Source: Thalassotalea nanhaiensis (GTDB taxonomy: Bacteria > Pseudomonadota > Gammaproteobacteria > Enterobacterales > Alteromonadaceae). Taken from it: 64,000 bases of DNA. Under the pieces are notes generated by a model. That model worked only from the letters and a program-made list of their open reading frames with translations, ran no database searches and was not told the origin of the DNA. A program made the position numbers and the translations under genes. Shown here piece by piece: positions 1 through 9,566 of this stretch. Position 1 is the stretch's first letter, and every line of letters begins with the position of its first letter. The stretch lies in assembly GCF_031583575.1 (NCBI RefSeq), contig NZ_CP134146.1, positions 3,534,001 to 3,598,000 of the forward strand. The letters run 5' to 3'.

Positions 1-699
1 AAATGGCACTGATGGAATCGCGAAACTTGGTAAACCGCCAGCCAATGTACTTGCAGGATCACCGGTCATATCGATTACATAATCAATAACCGTACGAGAA
101 TCTATATCTGTAAAGAATACAATTGCTGTAACGACAATAATAGCCACTAACGATGATGGAATAGCTTTAGTTAACTTAGGTAAAAAGTGAATAATTGCCA
201 TGGTTAAGGCTATTAAACCAACCATAGTGTACATCGCTGAACCTGTCATCCATTCTAACTCACCTACGTCATTTGTTACTTTAAACTGACCAAGTTGGGC
301 AAGGAAAATTACAATAGCTAAGCCATTCACAAAACCGAGCATCACCGGATGAGGCACAAGTCGAATAAATTTACCTAATTTAAACACCCCAAAGATTATT
401 TGGAAGATACCGGTAAGTACAACGGCGGCAAAGAGATATTGCACTCCATGTAATGCCACTAGGCTCACCATAACTACGGCCATAGCGCCAGTTGCACCAG
501 AAATCATCCCAGGACGACCACCAAAGGCAGACGTAATTAGACCAACCATAAAAGCGGCATATAATCCTACTAAAGGATCAACACCAGCAACGAAGGCAAA
601 TGCCACGGCTTCTGGTACGAGTGCCAAAGCAACTGTTAAACCTGATAACACATCATTTTTCAGGCTAGTTACTTTACTTGCATGTAATTCAAACATCAT
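1..699 (-). CDS. SulP family anion permease (partial, C-terminus outside window)
   Basis: The leftward reading frame is open from an ATG-ATG pair at 699 to the window edge and gives the first 233 residues. The N-terminal part has the SulP pattern: a cytoplasmic start, then [19 protein letters not shown] and [12 protein letters not shown], then a Gly-rich segment around [12 protein letters not shown], followed by further hydrophobic helices. SulP proteins are inner-membrane transporters for sulfate, bicarbonate or dicarboxylates, and the substrate cannot be read from this part. The C-terminal STAS domain expected in the family would lie outside the window. It is a single gene upstream of hemH in the same orientation, separated by about 245 bp. 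Confidence 0.85.
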   Translation of the reverse strand, partial: MMFELHASKVTSLKNDVLSGLTVALALVPEAVAFAFVAGVDPLVGLYAAFMVGLITSAFGGRPGMISGATGAMAVVMVSLVALHGVQYLFAAVVLTGIFQIIFGVFKLGKFIRLVPHPVMLGFVNGLAIVIFLAQLGQFKVTNDVGELEWMTGSAMYTMVGLIALTMAIIHFLPKLTKAIPSSLVAIIVVTAIVFFTDIDSRTVIDYVIDMTGDPASTLAGGLPSFAIPSVPF

Positions 700-945
700 A
701 AACTCACGGTAGTGAAAGTAGGTATTAAGACATAAATATAGTCTTAAAACAGAAATATAAGTAAAACACTGTTATTCAACAGAAAGTTAATACCGAGTAG
801 CATTAAAGTTTTTACTCAAAAATTAGTGGCGAGATGTTAAAGATTAATAACGATTTTGTCAATAAAACAGCAGAGAATGAGCAACAAATCCTCTGAACTG
901 GATTTGTACTAATTCTCGCTGATGGGGCAATACTTAGAAAGTGAT

Positions 946-1989
946 TTATATGTGTGGTTTGATTAACTCAACAATAGCGTCAATATGATCGTCTCTGTCG
1001 TTTAATGCTTTTATATAATTAAATTGTTCACCGCCAGCATCAATGAACACCTTACGGCTTTCAACTTCTAACTCTTCAAGCGTTTCTAAACAATCAACAC
1101 TGAAGGCAGGGCTGATCACAGCAACCTTTTTAATGCCTTGTGTTGCAAACTCGCTCAAACAATTATCAGTATAAGGCTTTAACCATTCAGCCTTACCAAA
1201 CCTTGATTGAAACGTTAGCTGATAGTCAGATTCAGTCAAACCTAATTGCTCAACAACCAAGCGTGTTGTTTTGTGACAAAAACAATAATAAGGATCGCCA
1301 TTAGTATGGAATAACTTAGGCATACCATGATATGAAAATACAAGTTTGTCAGGCTTTCCGTGCTGCTCAATATGTTCACTAATGCTATTGCTTAGTGCAT
1401 TAATATAGCCGGGATGATCGTGATAACTTGAGATAAAATGTAGTGATGGAACCCATCGCCATTGTTGAATTTCTTTGGTGATAGCATCGAAAGTGGAACC
1501 TGTTGTTGGCCCTGCATATTGTGGATAAAGTGGTAAAACAATTATTTTATTTACCCCTTTTGCTTGCATATTTTGCAAGGCCTGAGTAATACCAGGGTTC
1601 CCATAGCGCATAGCAATGACTACTTCTACGTCATCACCATACTGCTCGGCTATTTGTGCTGCGACTTTCACTTGCTGATCTTTACTTATACTAAGCAAGG
1701 GCGAACCTTGTTCGGTCCAAATACTTTCATATAACTTCGCCGATTTTGCCGGTCGAATTCTTAAAATAATTCCGTGTAAAATGATCATCCAAATAAATTT
1801 TGGAATTTCGACGACACGAGGATCTGACAAAAACTCACGTAAATAACTGCGTAACGCACTTGCCGTTGGCGCGTCTGGCGTACCGAGGTTGCAAAGTAAC
1901 ACTCCGGTTTTAACTGAGCCAGTATCTACTGGCCCTTTGGTGACATTGCCATTATGTATATTTTTATTATTAGCAGAAAAGCGCGACAT
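946..1989 (-). CDS. hemH: Ferrochelatase
   Basis: 347 residues, normal length for bacterial ferrochelatase, which inserts Fe2+ into protoporphyrin IX in the last step of heme synthesis. Visible signatures are the N-terminal GVLLCNLGTPDAP, the SYLREFLSDPRVVEIP segment, and FSYHGMPKLFHTNGDPYYC, which contains the metal-facing histidine, followed by CHKTTRL. The acidic C-terminal part (ETLEELEVESR) is also typical. The N-terminus has about 25 extra polar residues before the conserved core, so a later start is possible. It lies directly downstream of a glutathione peroxidase gene in the same orientation (25 bp gap) and near the ccm operons, which use heme. Confidence 0.95.
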   Translation of the reverse strand: MSRFSANNKNIHNGNVTKGPVDTGSVKTGVLLCNLGTPDAPTASALRSYLREFLSDPRVVEIPKFIWMIILHGIILRIRPAKSAKLYESIWTEQGSPLLSISKDQQVKVAAQIAEQYGDDVEVVIAMRYGNPGITQALQNMQAKGVNKIIVLPLYPQYAGPTTGSTFDAITKEIQQWRWVPSLHFISSYHDHPGYINALSNSISEHIEQHGKPDKLVFSYHGMPKLFHTNGDPYYCFCHKTTRLVVEQLGLTESDYQLTFQSRFGKAEWLKPYTDNCLSEFATQGIKKVAVISPAFSVDCLETLEELEVESRKVFIDAGGEQFNYIKALNDRDDHIDAIVELIKPHI

Positions 1990-2014
1990 TAAATTACTCT
2001 ATTCTTTGCAAACG

Positions 2015-2626
2015 TTAAAATGAACTATCGACAGCCAATTGGGCTTCAATTGCTTTGATCAAGTGCGCTGATTGCGGCTCTGTTTTTGAATTAAAACGCT
2101 GAATGTTTTTACCGTCTGCGCTAACTAAATATTTATAGAAATTCCAGTACGGCGATGCGGTTTGTTCGCCTAAATGGGCAAATATAGGATGGGCATCACT
2201 ACCACGAACCTCAATGGTGTTAAACATAGGAAAGGTTACGCCATAATTTACAAAACATACTTTAGCCGTGTCTTTTTCAAGGTCTTCTTCTTGAAAAAAG
2301 TTATCCGAAGGAAAGCCTAAAATAACTAAACCTTGTTCTTTATAATCTTGATATAACGCTTCAAGAGCCTTGAATTGCGGAGTAAAACCACAGTTGCTGG
2401 CAGTATTAACAATTAATAAGGTTTTGCCCTGAAACTGCTGACAAATATCAATTGACTGCTTTGAATTTAACTTACGAATTGTATGGTTTAAAAACTCAGG
2501 GCAATGGGTTGTAACTAACGTTTGATCTTTTAACGTTTCTACACTTTCATTATTAGCAAACACTTGTTGCGTGAGTGCACAAGAAACTACGCTAGTTGCT
2601 AGTATTAATGTAATAAACTTATTCAT
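2015..2626 (-). CDS. Glutathione peroxidase family protein, exported
   Basis: 203 residues. Residues 1-24 form a signal peptide (hydrophobic core, cleavage near VFA-NN), so it probably acts in the periplasm. The peroxidase core begins near residue 60. NTASNCGFTPQF contains the peroxidatic position as cysteine rather than selenocysteine, and LGFPSDNF and WNFYKYLV carry the conserved Gln/Trp/Asn-type active-site surroundings. The family reduces H2O2 or lipid peroxides using glutathione or thioredoxin, and the electron donor cannot be told here. It is upstream of hemH, and a link between peroxide defence and heme/cytochrome biogenesis is plausible but only positional. Confidence 0.88.
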   Translation of the reverse strand: MNKFITLILATSVVSCALTQQVFANNESVETLKDQTLVTTHCPEFLNHTIRKLNSKQSIDICQQFQGKTLLIVNTASNCGFTPQFKALEALYQDYKEQGLVILGFPSDNFFQEEDLEKDTAKVCFVNYGVTFPMFNTIEVRGSDAHPIFAHLGEQTASPYWNFYKYLVSADGKNIQRFNSKTEPQSAHLIKAIEAQLAVDSSF

Positions 2627-2679
2627 CTATCATCTCATTTGAAATCAGTAAACAATCTGACTTTATCTAAAGTACTTTA

Positions 2680-3978
2680 TTATTGCACGATTGTATCGAT
2701 TACTATATTCATCTCTACCGCAGATTTTAATACCACGTTGCTAATTTCGCCTTTAAAGTCGCCCGATTTCATCCCAGGTGTGCCAGAATGTGAAACTACA
2801 GCATATACATTTACAACATCTGTTGATGATAAGTTCATTTGTGGGCTCATTGCTTTACTGTTATCTAACGTAACCGATACAGGTAAATCACTGGCTCTTA
2901 ATTTTACTGCCGCAAGTGGCATTCTTGGACCGTTTGCAGCCGTGGCATAAATAAATACGGTTTTATCTGCCCCTTTGCTGATTTCAGCAAATATATCTGT
3001 CGAAAAGCTGACGTTTAATTTAAAGCTTGGGCCTGCGACAGGTGCACTTGCTTGTTGTGCTGAATCTTCTGCCGATTGAGCTACTTGAGGATGCTCATGG
3101 TCATGACCTTCGTGCCCAGATTCACCTGCTTTGAGGTTTGCCTCATTTATTGCATCTAACAGTGGCTGAGTATTTGCACCTGCCCCACCATTATCAATAA
3201 TTTTTTGCCATGAACTCGCAGCCAGCTCGAAACGTTCATTTAAGTAATGATCCATACCAATCAACATTAATGTTGTTGCATCGAAAGGGTCAATCAATAA
3301 TGCTTTATCAAGTAATTCATCTATTTGCGCGTTACGTTGCTGCTTATTTTTGTAATACATAGACTGAGCTTGCAATGCTAAAACATCCGCCTGCTCACCT
3401 TCTATTTCGTTAACCTTGCCAAAAGCTACAAAGGCACTATCAAATTCACCAACTTGGGTAAGAATTTGCCCCATTTGGAACCAGGCATCCGCATTATTAG
3501 GATTATCTTGCACTTCTTTATGTAAGTTTTTAAGCTGCGCAATAACAACTTGAGCTTGAGATTGTTCACCTTGAGGATGATCTGCAGGCTGACTTGCTCT
3601 TACTTCTACAGCTTCGTAAGCACCATGTTGTAGATAATAGGTTGCAGAAAAGGCAACAATGAACACGGTTATAACGGCCGGCCAAATAAATGATGTAGCC
3701 TTATCCTTTGCTTGTTCTTCTTTTTCGGTTGCAGTCATATCTAACAATAGACTGTGATCAAGCTCTTCTTTTAAAAAATCAAAGTTTTCTTGGTCTATGC
3801 CACCTTCGCTCAAATCTTTTTCAAGTTCAGCTAAGTGCTCATGATAAAGGTCTTTATTAGTTTGACCACGCATATTGCTTTGATTAGCGCTGTACAGTGA
3901 GCTTTTGAAGAAGTGCTGCCAAATAATTGCAACTGCAGCAATAAGTAGTAAACCTGTGATAATCCAGAGTGTAGCCAT
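2680..3978 (-). CDS. ccmI: Cytochrome c maturation protein CcmI
   Basis: 432 residues, last gene of the leftward ccmFGHI operon. One N-terminal TM helix (about residues 3-23), a cytoplasmic loop of about 65 residues with the LYHEHLAELEKDL segment, a second TM helix (about 93-113), then a periplasmic TPR region (about 140-275; NADAWFQMGQILTQVGEFDSA, DATTLMLIGMDHYLNERFELA) and a beta-rich C-terminal domain. CcmI holds the apocytochrome C-terminus and delivers it to CcmF/H for heme ligation. A His-rich stretch (HEGHDHEHP, near residue 290) links the TPR and C-terminal domains. The fold order fits the CcmI/NrfG family well. Confidence 0.9.
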   Translation of the reverse strand: MATLWIITGLLLIAAVAIIWQHFFKSSLYSANQSNMRGQTNKDLYHEHLAELEKDLSEGGIDQENFDFLKEELDHSLLLDMTATEKEEQAKDKATSFIWPAVITVFIVAFSATYYLQHGAYEAVEVRASQPADHPQGEQSQAQVVIAQLKNLHKEVQDNPNNADAWFQMGQILTQVGEFDSAFVAFGKVNEIEGEQADVLALQAQSMYYKNKQQRNAQIDELLDKALLIDPFDATTLMLIGMDHYLNERFELAASSWQKIIDNGGAGANTQPLLDAINEANLKAGESGHEGHDHEHPQVAQSAEDSAQQASAPVAGPSFKLNVSFSTDIFAEISKGADKTVFIYATAANGPRMPLAAVKLRASDLPVSVTLDNSKAMSPQMNLSSTDVVNVYAVVSHSGTPGMKSGDFKGEISNVVLKSAVEMNIVIDTIVQ

Positions 3979-4031
3979 AATAACTGTTACGTTCCCATAA
4001 TATTAATTAGTAAATACTAATCAAATTGATA

Positions 4032-4493
4032 TTAATCTTTTAAAATTGATTTTAATTGTTGTTTTTGCTCTTCAGATAAATGCTCTGGTTCGTCATCTTT
4101 TCTACGAACGAACATAAACACTACAAAGCCACCGATTAAAACAAATACGATTGGCCCGAACCACAAGGCATAAGTTATTGAACTAACTCTTGGGCGGTAC
4201 AATACAAACTCACCATAACGCTCAACCATAAACGTCATTATTTCACCATCGCTACGACCATCAATAAGCATGTCATATACTTCTTTACGAAGATCTTGTG
4301 CTATTGGCGAGTTGGAATCGGCTAAATTTTGATTTTGACACTTTGGACATCTCAGTTCATAAGTTAATTCATTAAAGCGCTTTTTAGTTACTTCATCTGG
4401 AAATGTATAAGTATCTATAGGGCCCGCCTGCACAGCGAAAGCTAATAAACATGATATTGTCATTGTTGAAAAAAGTTGTAGCAATTTAGACAT
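4032..4493 (-). CDS. ccmH: Cytochrome c maturation protein CcmH (thiol reductase)
   Basis: 153 residues with a signal peptide (1-23), the RCPKCQNQNLADSNSPIAQD motif with redox cysteines C49 and C52, and one C-terminal TM helix (about 106-127). This is the short CcmH form without the fused CcmI part, consistent with a separate ccmI downstream. It reduces the CXXCH cysteines of apocytochromes on the periplasmic side together with CcmG. The stop of ccmG and the start of ccmH are 1 bp apart, so the genes are translationally close. Confidence 0.95.
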   Translation of the reverse strand: MSKLLQLFSTMTISCLLAFAVQAGPIDTYTFPDEVTKKRFNELTYELRCPKCQNQNLADSNSPIAQDLRKEVYDMLIDGRSDGEIMTFMVERYGEFVLYRPRVSSITYALWFGPIVFVLIGGFVVFMFVRRKDDEPEHLSEEQKQQLKSILKD

Positions 4494-4494
4494 A

Positions 4495-5043
4495 CTATTT
4501 ACCCTGCATCATTTCAGTTTCAATGGTATTAATTAATGGTAAAAACTCTCGTTGCCATACTCTAGGTTCAAGTACACCAGCAAATCGTTTCCTGATCACA
4601 CCTTTATGGTCAACAACAAAAGTTTCAGGCGCACCAAATACACCAAGGTTTAGCCCTAAACGACCTGCATCATCAAATATTGAAAATTGATATGGATCTT
4701 TATAAAACTTCAGCCATTTTTTTGCATCGCTGCGATTATCTTTGTAATTAATACCGTATAAACTAAAGCGTTTATCTTTACTTAGTTTAACTAAAAAAGG
4801 ATGTTCTACTTTACAAGATGGGCACCAGGTAGCCCAAACATTGACAAGTTTGATGCCGGGCTTAAAATCAGCATTGCTTAGAGTTTGCTGTTGGTTGCTC
4901 AAGCGCGTAAGACTAAATTCAGGAAATGTTTTTCCTACTAAAGCCGACGGCATAGCCTGCGGATTTAAAAATAAACCGCGATACAACAATACCCCTAATA
5001 AAATAAATAGCACTAAAGGTATTAAACGAATCAATATTTTCAT
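4495..5043 (-). CDS. ccmG: Thiol:disulfide interchange protein CcmG/DsbE
   Basis: 182 residues: an N-terminal membrane anchor (about 4-24), then a thioredoxin fold with VWATWCPSCKVEHPFL, catalytic C74 and C77. The GAPETFVVDHKGVIRKRFAG segment contains the cis-proline-side loop of the CcmG group. It passes electrons from the DsbD type system to CcmH and apocytochrome c. It sits between ccmF (3 bp gap) and ccmH (1 bp gap) in the leftward operon. Confidence 0.95.
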   Translation of the reverse strand: MKILIRLIPLVLFILLGVLLYRGLFLNPQAMPSALVGKTFPEFSLTRLSNQQQTLSNADFKPGIKLVNVWATWCPSCKVEHPFLVKLSKDKRFSLYGINYKDNRSDAKKWLKFYKDPYQFSIFDDAGRLGLNLGVFGAPETFVVDHKGVIRKRFAGVLEPRVWQREFLPLINTIETEMMQGK

Positions 5044-5046
5044 TAA

Positions 5047-7047
5047 CTAAGCCTCGGCAACATTTGGAACTGCTGGAATTGCAGCTGATTTTTCAGCTTC
5101 TTTTTTTTCAACAGCAGTTTTACGACGACGATAGCGTTTATCCAGCATCGCAAATATAGCACCTAAAGCCATAAAGATTGACCCTAGCCAAATCCAACGA
5201 ACAAAAGGCTTGTAATGCACACGTACCGCCCAAGCATCACCTACTAGTGGATCACCTAAGGCTACGTACACATCACGGAATAGACCTGGATCAATAGCTG
5301 CTTCAGTCATGCCCATAGTTTGTACGCGGTAACTGCGACGCTCTGGTTGCAATAAGGCAATGTGCTCTTTATCTTTATATAAATTTAACTGGCCTTGCTC
5401 AGCTGAGTAGTTTGGCCCTTCAACATTGGTAACACCGTTAAACTCTATCTGATAACCTGCAACTTCTACAATAGTGCCTGGTGCCATTTTCACATTGGTT
5501 TCAGACTCATATGTAGATACTAACGTTACTCCAACGATAGTAATTGCAATACCTGTATGCGCAACAGCCATTCCTAAGTGACTTAAACTCAAACGTGATA
5601 GTTGCCAACCACCTTTTGGTAGATGAATTTGGTTTTTAACATCTTTTGCTGCAACAAGTGCTACCCACATTGCCAGAGCCATACCAAAGGCAACCATACC
5701 GTTGAACTCACCAGCGTAGAGCACAGGGAATGCTAAACCAAAGATTATTGCAGAAATAGTGATCACATTAAGCTGTTTAGCTAACTCGCCCTTTTTGGCT
5801 TTTTTCCAACGAATCAGTGGCCCAATCCCCATGAAAACAAACAAAATACTCATGATAGGTACAAATACCGCATTAAAATACGGAGGACCTACAGAGATTT
5901 TCCCCATACCTAAGGCATCAATAAGTAACGGGTACAAAGTGCCTAGTAGAACCGTAACAGCAGCTGCAACTAAAATAACATTTGAAATTAAAATCGCGGT
6001 TTCTCGAGACACTAAATTGAAGCGCGAAAAACTGCCTACGTTCGAACCACGTATTGCGTACAACAACAATGAACAGCCAACAGCAATTGCTAACAATACA
6101 AGTATGAATGCCCCACGAGTTGGGTCTGCAGCAAATGAATGAACTGAGGTTAATACGCCAGAGCGCACCAAGAATGTACCTAATAAACTTAAGCTAAAAG
6201 TGAAAATTGCTAATAATACAGTCCAGTTTCTAAAGGCACCACGCTTTTCAGTTACCGCTAAAGAATGTATTAACGCCGTGCCAACAAGCCAAGGCATAAA
6301 CGATGCGTTTTCTACTGGATCCCAGAACCACCAGCCACCCCAGCCAAGTTCATAGTATGCCCACCAACTGCCTAATGAAATACCTAAGGTCAGAAACATC
6401 CATGCACCTATCGTCCAAGGGCGTGACCAACGCGCCCAAGCGGCATCCATTTTGCCACACATCAATGCGGCAATAGCAAAAGCAAACGCTACAGAGAATC
6501 CAACATAGCCCATATATAACATTGGCGGGTGAATAATTAAGCCAACGTCTTGTAATAACGGATTTAAATCTCGACCTTCCATAGGAATATTAGGTAATAA
6601 GCGATCAAATGGGTTTGAAGTTAATAACGTAAATGCCATAAAACCAACGGCAATCATCCCCATAATAGCAAGTACACGAGATACAAATGCTTGATCAACA
6701 TGTTTACTAAATGAAGCAACAGCCATTGTCCAAGCCGTTAATGAAAAAACCCAAAGCAACAATGAGCCTTCATGCCCACCCCATACGGCACTAATTTTAA
6801 AATAATAGGGCAAGTGTGAATTTGAATGACCAGCAACATAAGCAACTGAAAAGTCATCGACTACAAAACTGTAACCTAACAGCACAATACTTAGTGTGGT
6901 AAATGAAAACATGCCCAACGTTAATGGTTTGGCAAAAGTAATTAAGCGTTGATTTTTTTGGTACACACCAACCAATGGCACTATAGACAAACAAATGGCG
7001 AATGCCATTGCGATAATTAGTGCAAAGTGTCCAATTTCAGGGATCAT
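5047..7047 (-). CDS. ccmF: Heme lyase CcmF
   Basis: 666 residues, a normal CcmF length, with about 14-15 TM helices. The WGGHEGSLLLWV segment and the tryptophan-rich WWD domain (GWGGWWFWDPVENASFMPWL, near residues 235-255) are clear. The large C-terminal periplasmic loop (about 505-615) precedes a last TM helix and a basic cytoplasmic tail (KRYRRRK). With CcmH and CcmI it ligates heme, delivered by holo-CcmE, to apocytochromes. It is the first gene of the leftward operon and is divergent from ccmA across 211 bp. Confidence 0.97.
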   Translation of the reverse strand: MIPEIGHFALIIAMAFAICLSIVPLVGVYQKNQRLITFAKPLTLGMFSFTTLSIVLLGYSFVVDDFSVAYVAGHSNSHLPYYFKISAVWGGHEGSLLLWVFSLTAWTMAVASFSKHVDQAFVSRVLAIMGMIAVGFMAFTLLTSNPFDRLLPNIPMEGRDLNPLLQDVGLIIHPPMLYMGYVGFSVAFAFAIAALMCGKMDAAWARWSRPWTIGAWMFLTLGISLGSWWAYYELGWGGWWFWDPVENASFMPWLVGTALIHSLAVTEKRGAFRNWTVLLAIFTFSLSLLGTFLVRSGVLTSVHSFAADPTRGAFILVLLAIAVGCSLLLYAIRGSNVGSFSRFNLVSRETAILISNVILVAAAVTVLLGTLYPLLIDALGMGKISVGPPYFNAVFVPIMSILFVFMGIGPLIRWKKAKKGELAKQLNVITISAIIFGLAFPVLYAGEFNGMVAFGMALAMWVALVAAKDVKNQIHLPKGGWQLSRLSLSHLGMAVAHTGIAITIVGVTLVSTYESETNVKMAPGTIVEVAGYQIEFNGVTNVEGPNYSAEQGQLNLYKDKEHIALLQPERRSYRVQTMGMTEAAIDPGLFRDVYVALGDPLVGDAWAVRVHYKPFVRWIWLGSIFMALGAIFAMLDKRYRRRKTAVEKKEAEKSAAIPAVPNVAEA

Positions 7048-7148
7048 TTAAAACTCCGCTCCTACTTTAATAGGAAAGCTATTTAATTTAGTTCAAACTG
7101 ATTATACCTTTAATGTCAAAATAAAAAAGCGACATTTTATGACAAACA

Positions 7149-7162
7149 TTGACTCAGATTAA
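7149..7162. promoter_or_regulatory. Possible FNR-like site between the divergent ccm operons
   Basis: TTGACTCAGATTAA resembles the FNR consensus TTGAT-N4-ATCAA with one mismatch in each half. It lies midway between the ccmF and ccmA starts, where an anaerobic regulator could control both operons. This is a by-eye match in A+T-rich DNA, so the call is weak. Confidence 0.25.
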
Positions 7163-7258
7163 TTACTTGTAACTTAATATTTCAAAATGTAAATTATTTC
7201 TATATTCATCTTCTACTTCGAGTAACAAACAAGTAGAATCGAGATATTATAATAAATA

Positions 7259-7915
7259 TTGTTAGGCAAAACTTTGACAAGCGAGCACCTACCCCTTTTA
7301 ACAGCTCAGCAGTTAACCTGTATAAGAGAAGACCGACTATTGTTTGATGAATTAACATTCGACGTTAAGCCCGGTGATATTCTCCAAATAGAAGGGGCAA
7401 ACGGTACCGGTAAAACAAGCTTATTACGTATACTCGCCGGATTATCACAGCCTTATAGTGGTGATGTACTTTACAAATCAAAAAAAATTGCACATTACCA
7501 AGAAGATTTTAATGGGGATTTGCTATTTTTAGGGCATTTACCCGGTGTAAAAGGTGAAATGACCAGTGAAGAAAACCTACAGTTTTATTTCAAATTGCAC
7601 GGTTTAGACGCCAGTTTAGCTGAGCAGACATTACACGAAGTAAATTTACTTGGTTTTGAAGATGCCCTCGCCTCACATTTAAGTGCAGGCCAGCATCGAC
7701 GAATTGCGTTAGCAAGATTATGGCAAACGCAAGCTAAAATATGGATTTTAGATGAGCCCTTCACTGCAATAGATAAAGCCGGCGTACAAAAACTTGAGCA
7801 ACTATTTATAAAACATGCACAAAACGGTGGCATTGTTATTTTAACTACCCATCAAGATTTATCCATTAATAGCAGTGATTATAAAAAAATCATTCTTGAA
7901 CATCAGTTTTTTTAG
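7259..7915 (+). CDS. ccmA: Heme exporter ATP-binding protein CcmA
   Basis: 218 residues, an ABC ATPase of the CcmA group: Walker A GANGTGKTSLL, signature LSAGQHRRIALARL, Walker B IWILDEPFTAID, and H-loop TTHQD. With CcmB it powers release of heme-loaded CcmE from CcmC. No ATG lies near the conserved start (LTCIREDRLLFDEL), so translation must begin at a non-ATG codon: TTG at 7259, or the in-frame TTG at 7274. First gene of the rightward ccmABCDE operon. Confidence 0.93.
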   Translation: MLGKTLTSEHLPLLTAQQLTCIREDRLLFDELTFDVKPGDILQIEGANGTGKTSLLRILAGLSQPYSGDVLYKSKKIAHYQEDFNGDLLFLGHLPGVKGEMTSEENLQFYFKLHGLDASLAEQTLHEVNLLGFEDALASHLSAGQHRRIALARLWQTQAKIWILDEPFTAIDKAGVQKLEQLFIKHAQNGGIVILTTHQDLSINSSDYKKIILEHQFF

Positions 7916-7930
7916 AGTGCTTTAATTTAT

Positions 7931-8611
7931 ATGCAAATTTCATACAGCCAAACATTTATAACCATTTTAAAGCGTGACTTGCTGATTGCATTTCGCCACC
8001 GTGACGACATAATAAACCCACTATTGTTTTTTATTATTGTTGTTTCCTTATTTCCATTAGGAATTGGACCAGCGAGCAACACTCTGATGAAAATAGCGCC
8101 GGGCGTTATTTGGGTAGCGGCTTTATTATCAACATTGCTTTCACTTGAACGATTATTTAAAAATGACCATAGTGATGGCTCTTTAGAACAAATGCTATTA
8201 AGTCCGTGCCCAACCTTTATTTTAGTACTAGCTAAAATAACGGCTCATTGGTTAATCACCGGGTTACCACTGATCATCATTGCACCATTTTTAGGGGTAT
8301 TACTTAACCTACATCAAGAAAGTTATGTAGCCCTGATGTTAACGTTATTGCTAGGTACTCCGGTACTAAGTTTATTAGGTGCTATAGGTGTAGCGTTAAC
8401 CGTAGGTTTAAAAAAAGGTGGTGTATTACTCAGTTTATTAGTACTGCCTTTATACATTCCAGTACTAATTTTTGCGACCAGCGCCATTGATGCTGCGAGT
8501 ATGAATTTACCTTATAACGGACAACTTGCTATAATAGCAGCGTTGTTTTTTGGGTCATTAACTTTGGCCCCATTTGCTGTCGGTTCAGCATTAAAAGTGA
8601 GTACAAATTAA
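7931..8611 (+). CDS. ccmB: Heme exporter protein CcmB
   Basis: 226 residues with six predicted TM helices. The family start is visible (ILKRDLLIAFRHRDDIINPLLFF), as are SLERLFKNDHSDGSLEQMLLSP and the hydrophobic helices typical of CcmB. It is the membrane partner of CcmA. It starts 15 bp after ccmA and ends 1 bp before ccmC. Confidence 0.95.
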   Translation: MQISYSQTFITILKRDLLIAFRHRDDIINPLLFFIIVVSLFPLGIGPASNTLMKIAPGVIWVAALLSTLLSLERLFKNDHSDGSLEQMLLSPCPTFILVLAKITAHWLITGLPLIIIAPFLGVLLNLHQESYVALMLTLLLGTPVLSLLGAIGVALTVGLKKGGVLLSLLVLPLYIPVLIFATSAIDAASMNLPYNGQLAIIAALFFGSLTLAPFAVGSALKVSTN

Positions 8612-8612
8612 A

Positions 8613-9356
8613 ATGTGGAAATGGCTTCACCCATATGCAAACCCTGAAAGATCCTATCATTTTAGCGGTAAACTAATACCTTGGTTTAGCATTATTAGTG
8701 GTTTATTACTGATAATAGGACTAACAATCGGCTTGGCATTTTCACCAGCGGATTATCAACAAGGCGAAAGTGTTCGTATCTTTTATTTGCATGTTCCTGC
8801 GGCAATGCTGTCGATGGGCATTTATTTAGGTATGGCGATAGCTGCGCTTTGTGCGTTAGTTTGGCAATTAAAGTTGGCCGAAACTTCAATAGCAGCGCTG
8901 GCGCCAATTGGCGCAACCTTTACCGCTATCGCATTACTTACCGGTGCGGCATGGGGAAAACCAATGTGGGGCACATGGTGGATTTGGGATGCAAGATTAA
9001 CATCTGAATTAATATTATTATTTTTATATCTTGGCGTTATTGCTTTGCAAAATGCTTTTGAAGATAAATCGTTAGCCGGCAAAGCAGCCAGTGTCTTAGC
9101 GTTAGTTGGTGTTATAAACTTACCAATCATTCATTACTCAGTGGAGTGGTGGAATACATTACATCAAGGCGCAACCGTATCAAAACTTGAGAAGCCTTCA
9201 ATGTCTACAGATATGTTAATTCCGTTTGCAATTAGCTTTTTTGGTTTTGCATTTTTAGTGGCTAGTTTAGCCTGTATAAGATTTAGAGCCGAAATAATTG
9301 CCCGCAACTCAATGCGACCTTGGGTCAAAGCTTTGGTTAATGGAGAAAGCAAATAA
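8613..9356 (+). CDS. ccmC: Heme transporter/chaperone-loading protein CcmC
   Basis: 247 residues with six TM helices. The heme-handling WWD motif is WGTWWIWDARLTSELILL. The flanking heme-ligand histidines are in FYLHVPAAMLS and in IIHYSVEWWNTLHQGATV. CcmC attaches heme to CcmE in the periplasm. Its stop codon overlaps the ccmD start by one base (TAATG at 9354-9358), which implies translational coupling. Confidence 0.96.
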   Translation: MWKWLHPYANPERSYHFSGKLIPWFSIISGLLLIIGLTIGLAFSPADYQQGESVRIFYLHVPAAMLSMGIYLGMAIAALCALVWQLKLAETSIAALAPIGATFTAIALLTGAAWGKPMWGTWWIWDARLTSELILLFLYLGVIALQNAFEDKSLAGKAASVLALVGVINLPIIHYSVEWWNTLHQGATVSKLEKPSMSTDMLIPFAISFFGFAFLVASLACIRFRAEIIARNSMRPWVKALVNGESK

Positions 9357-9565
9357 TGGTTTTTAATTCTTTTGCCGAATTCTTAAATATGGGCGGTTAT
9401 GGATTTTACATATGGCTGTCTTATGGTTTTACAGCATTATTACTAATAGTTTTAACCTTTAATAGTGTTAAAATGGAAACTCAAATTATTAAACAAATTA
9501 AACAACGATTAAAACGGGAAGCTAAACTTAAACAAGCAGCCCAACGTCGTAAAGAAGGTATGTAG
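9356..9565 (+). CDS. ccmD: Heme exporter subunit CcmD
   Basis: 69 residues: a short N-terminus with [16 protein letters not shown], one TM helix (about 12-37) and a highly basic cytoplasmic tail ([16 protein letters not shown]). This is the usual CcmD layout. CcmD stabilises the CcmABC complex and helps release holo-CcmE. It overlaps ccmC by 1 bp and lies 1 bp before ccmE. Confidence 0.93.
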   Translation: MVFNSFAEFLNMGGYGFYIWLSYGFTALLLIVLTFNSVKMETQIIKQIKQRLKREAKLKQAAQRRKEGM

Positions 9566-9566
9566 T

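Noticed and set aside
2639-2950. 103-codon rightward ORF opposite ccmI
   Set aside because: It lies antisense within the well-supported ccmI coding region and shows no family likeness.
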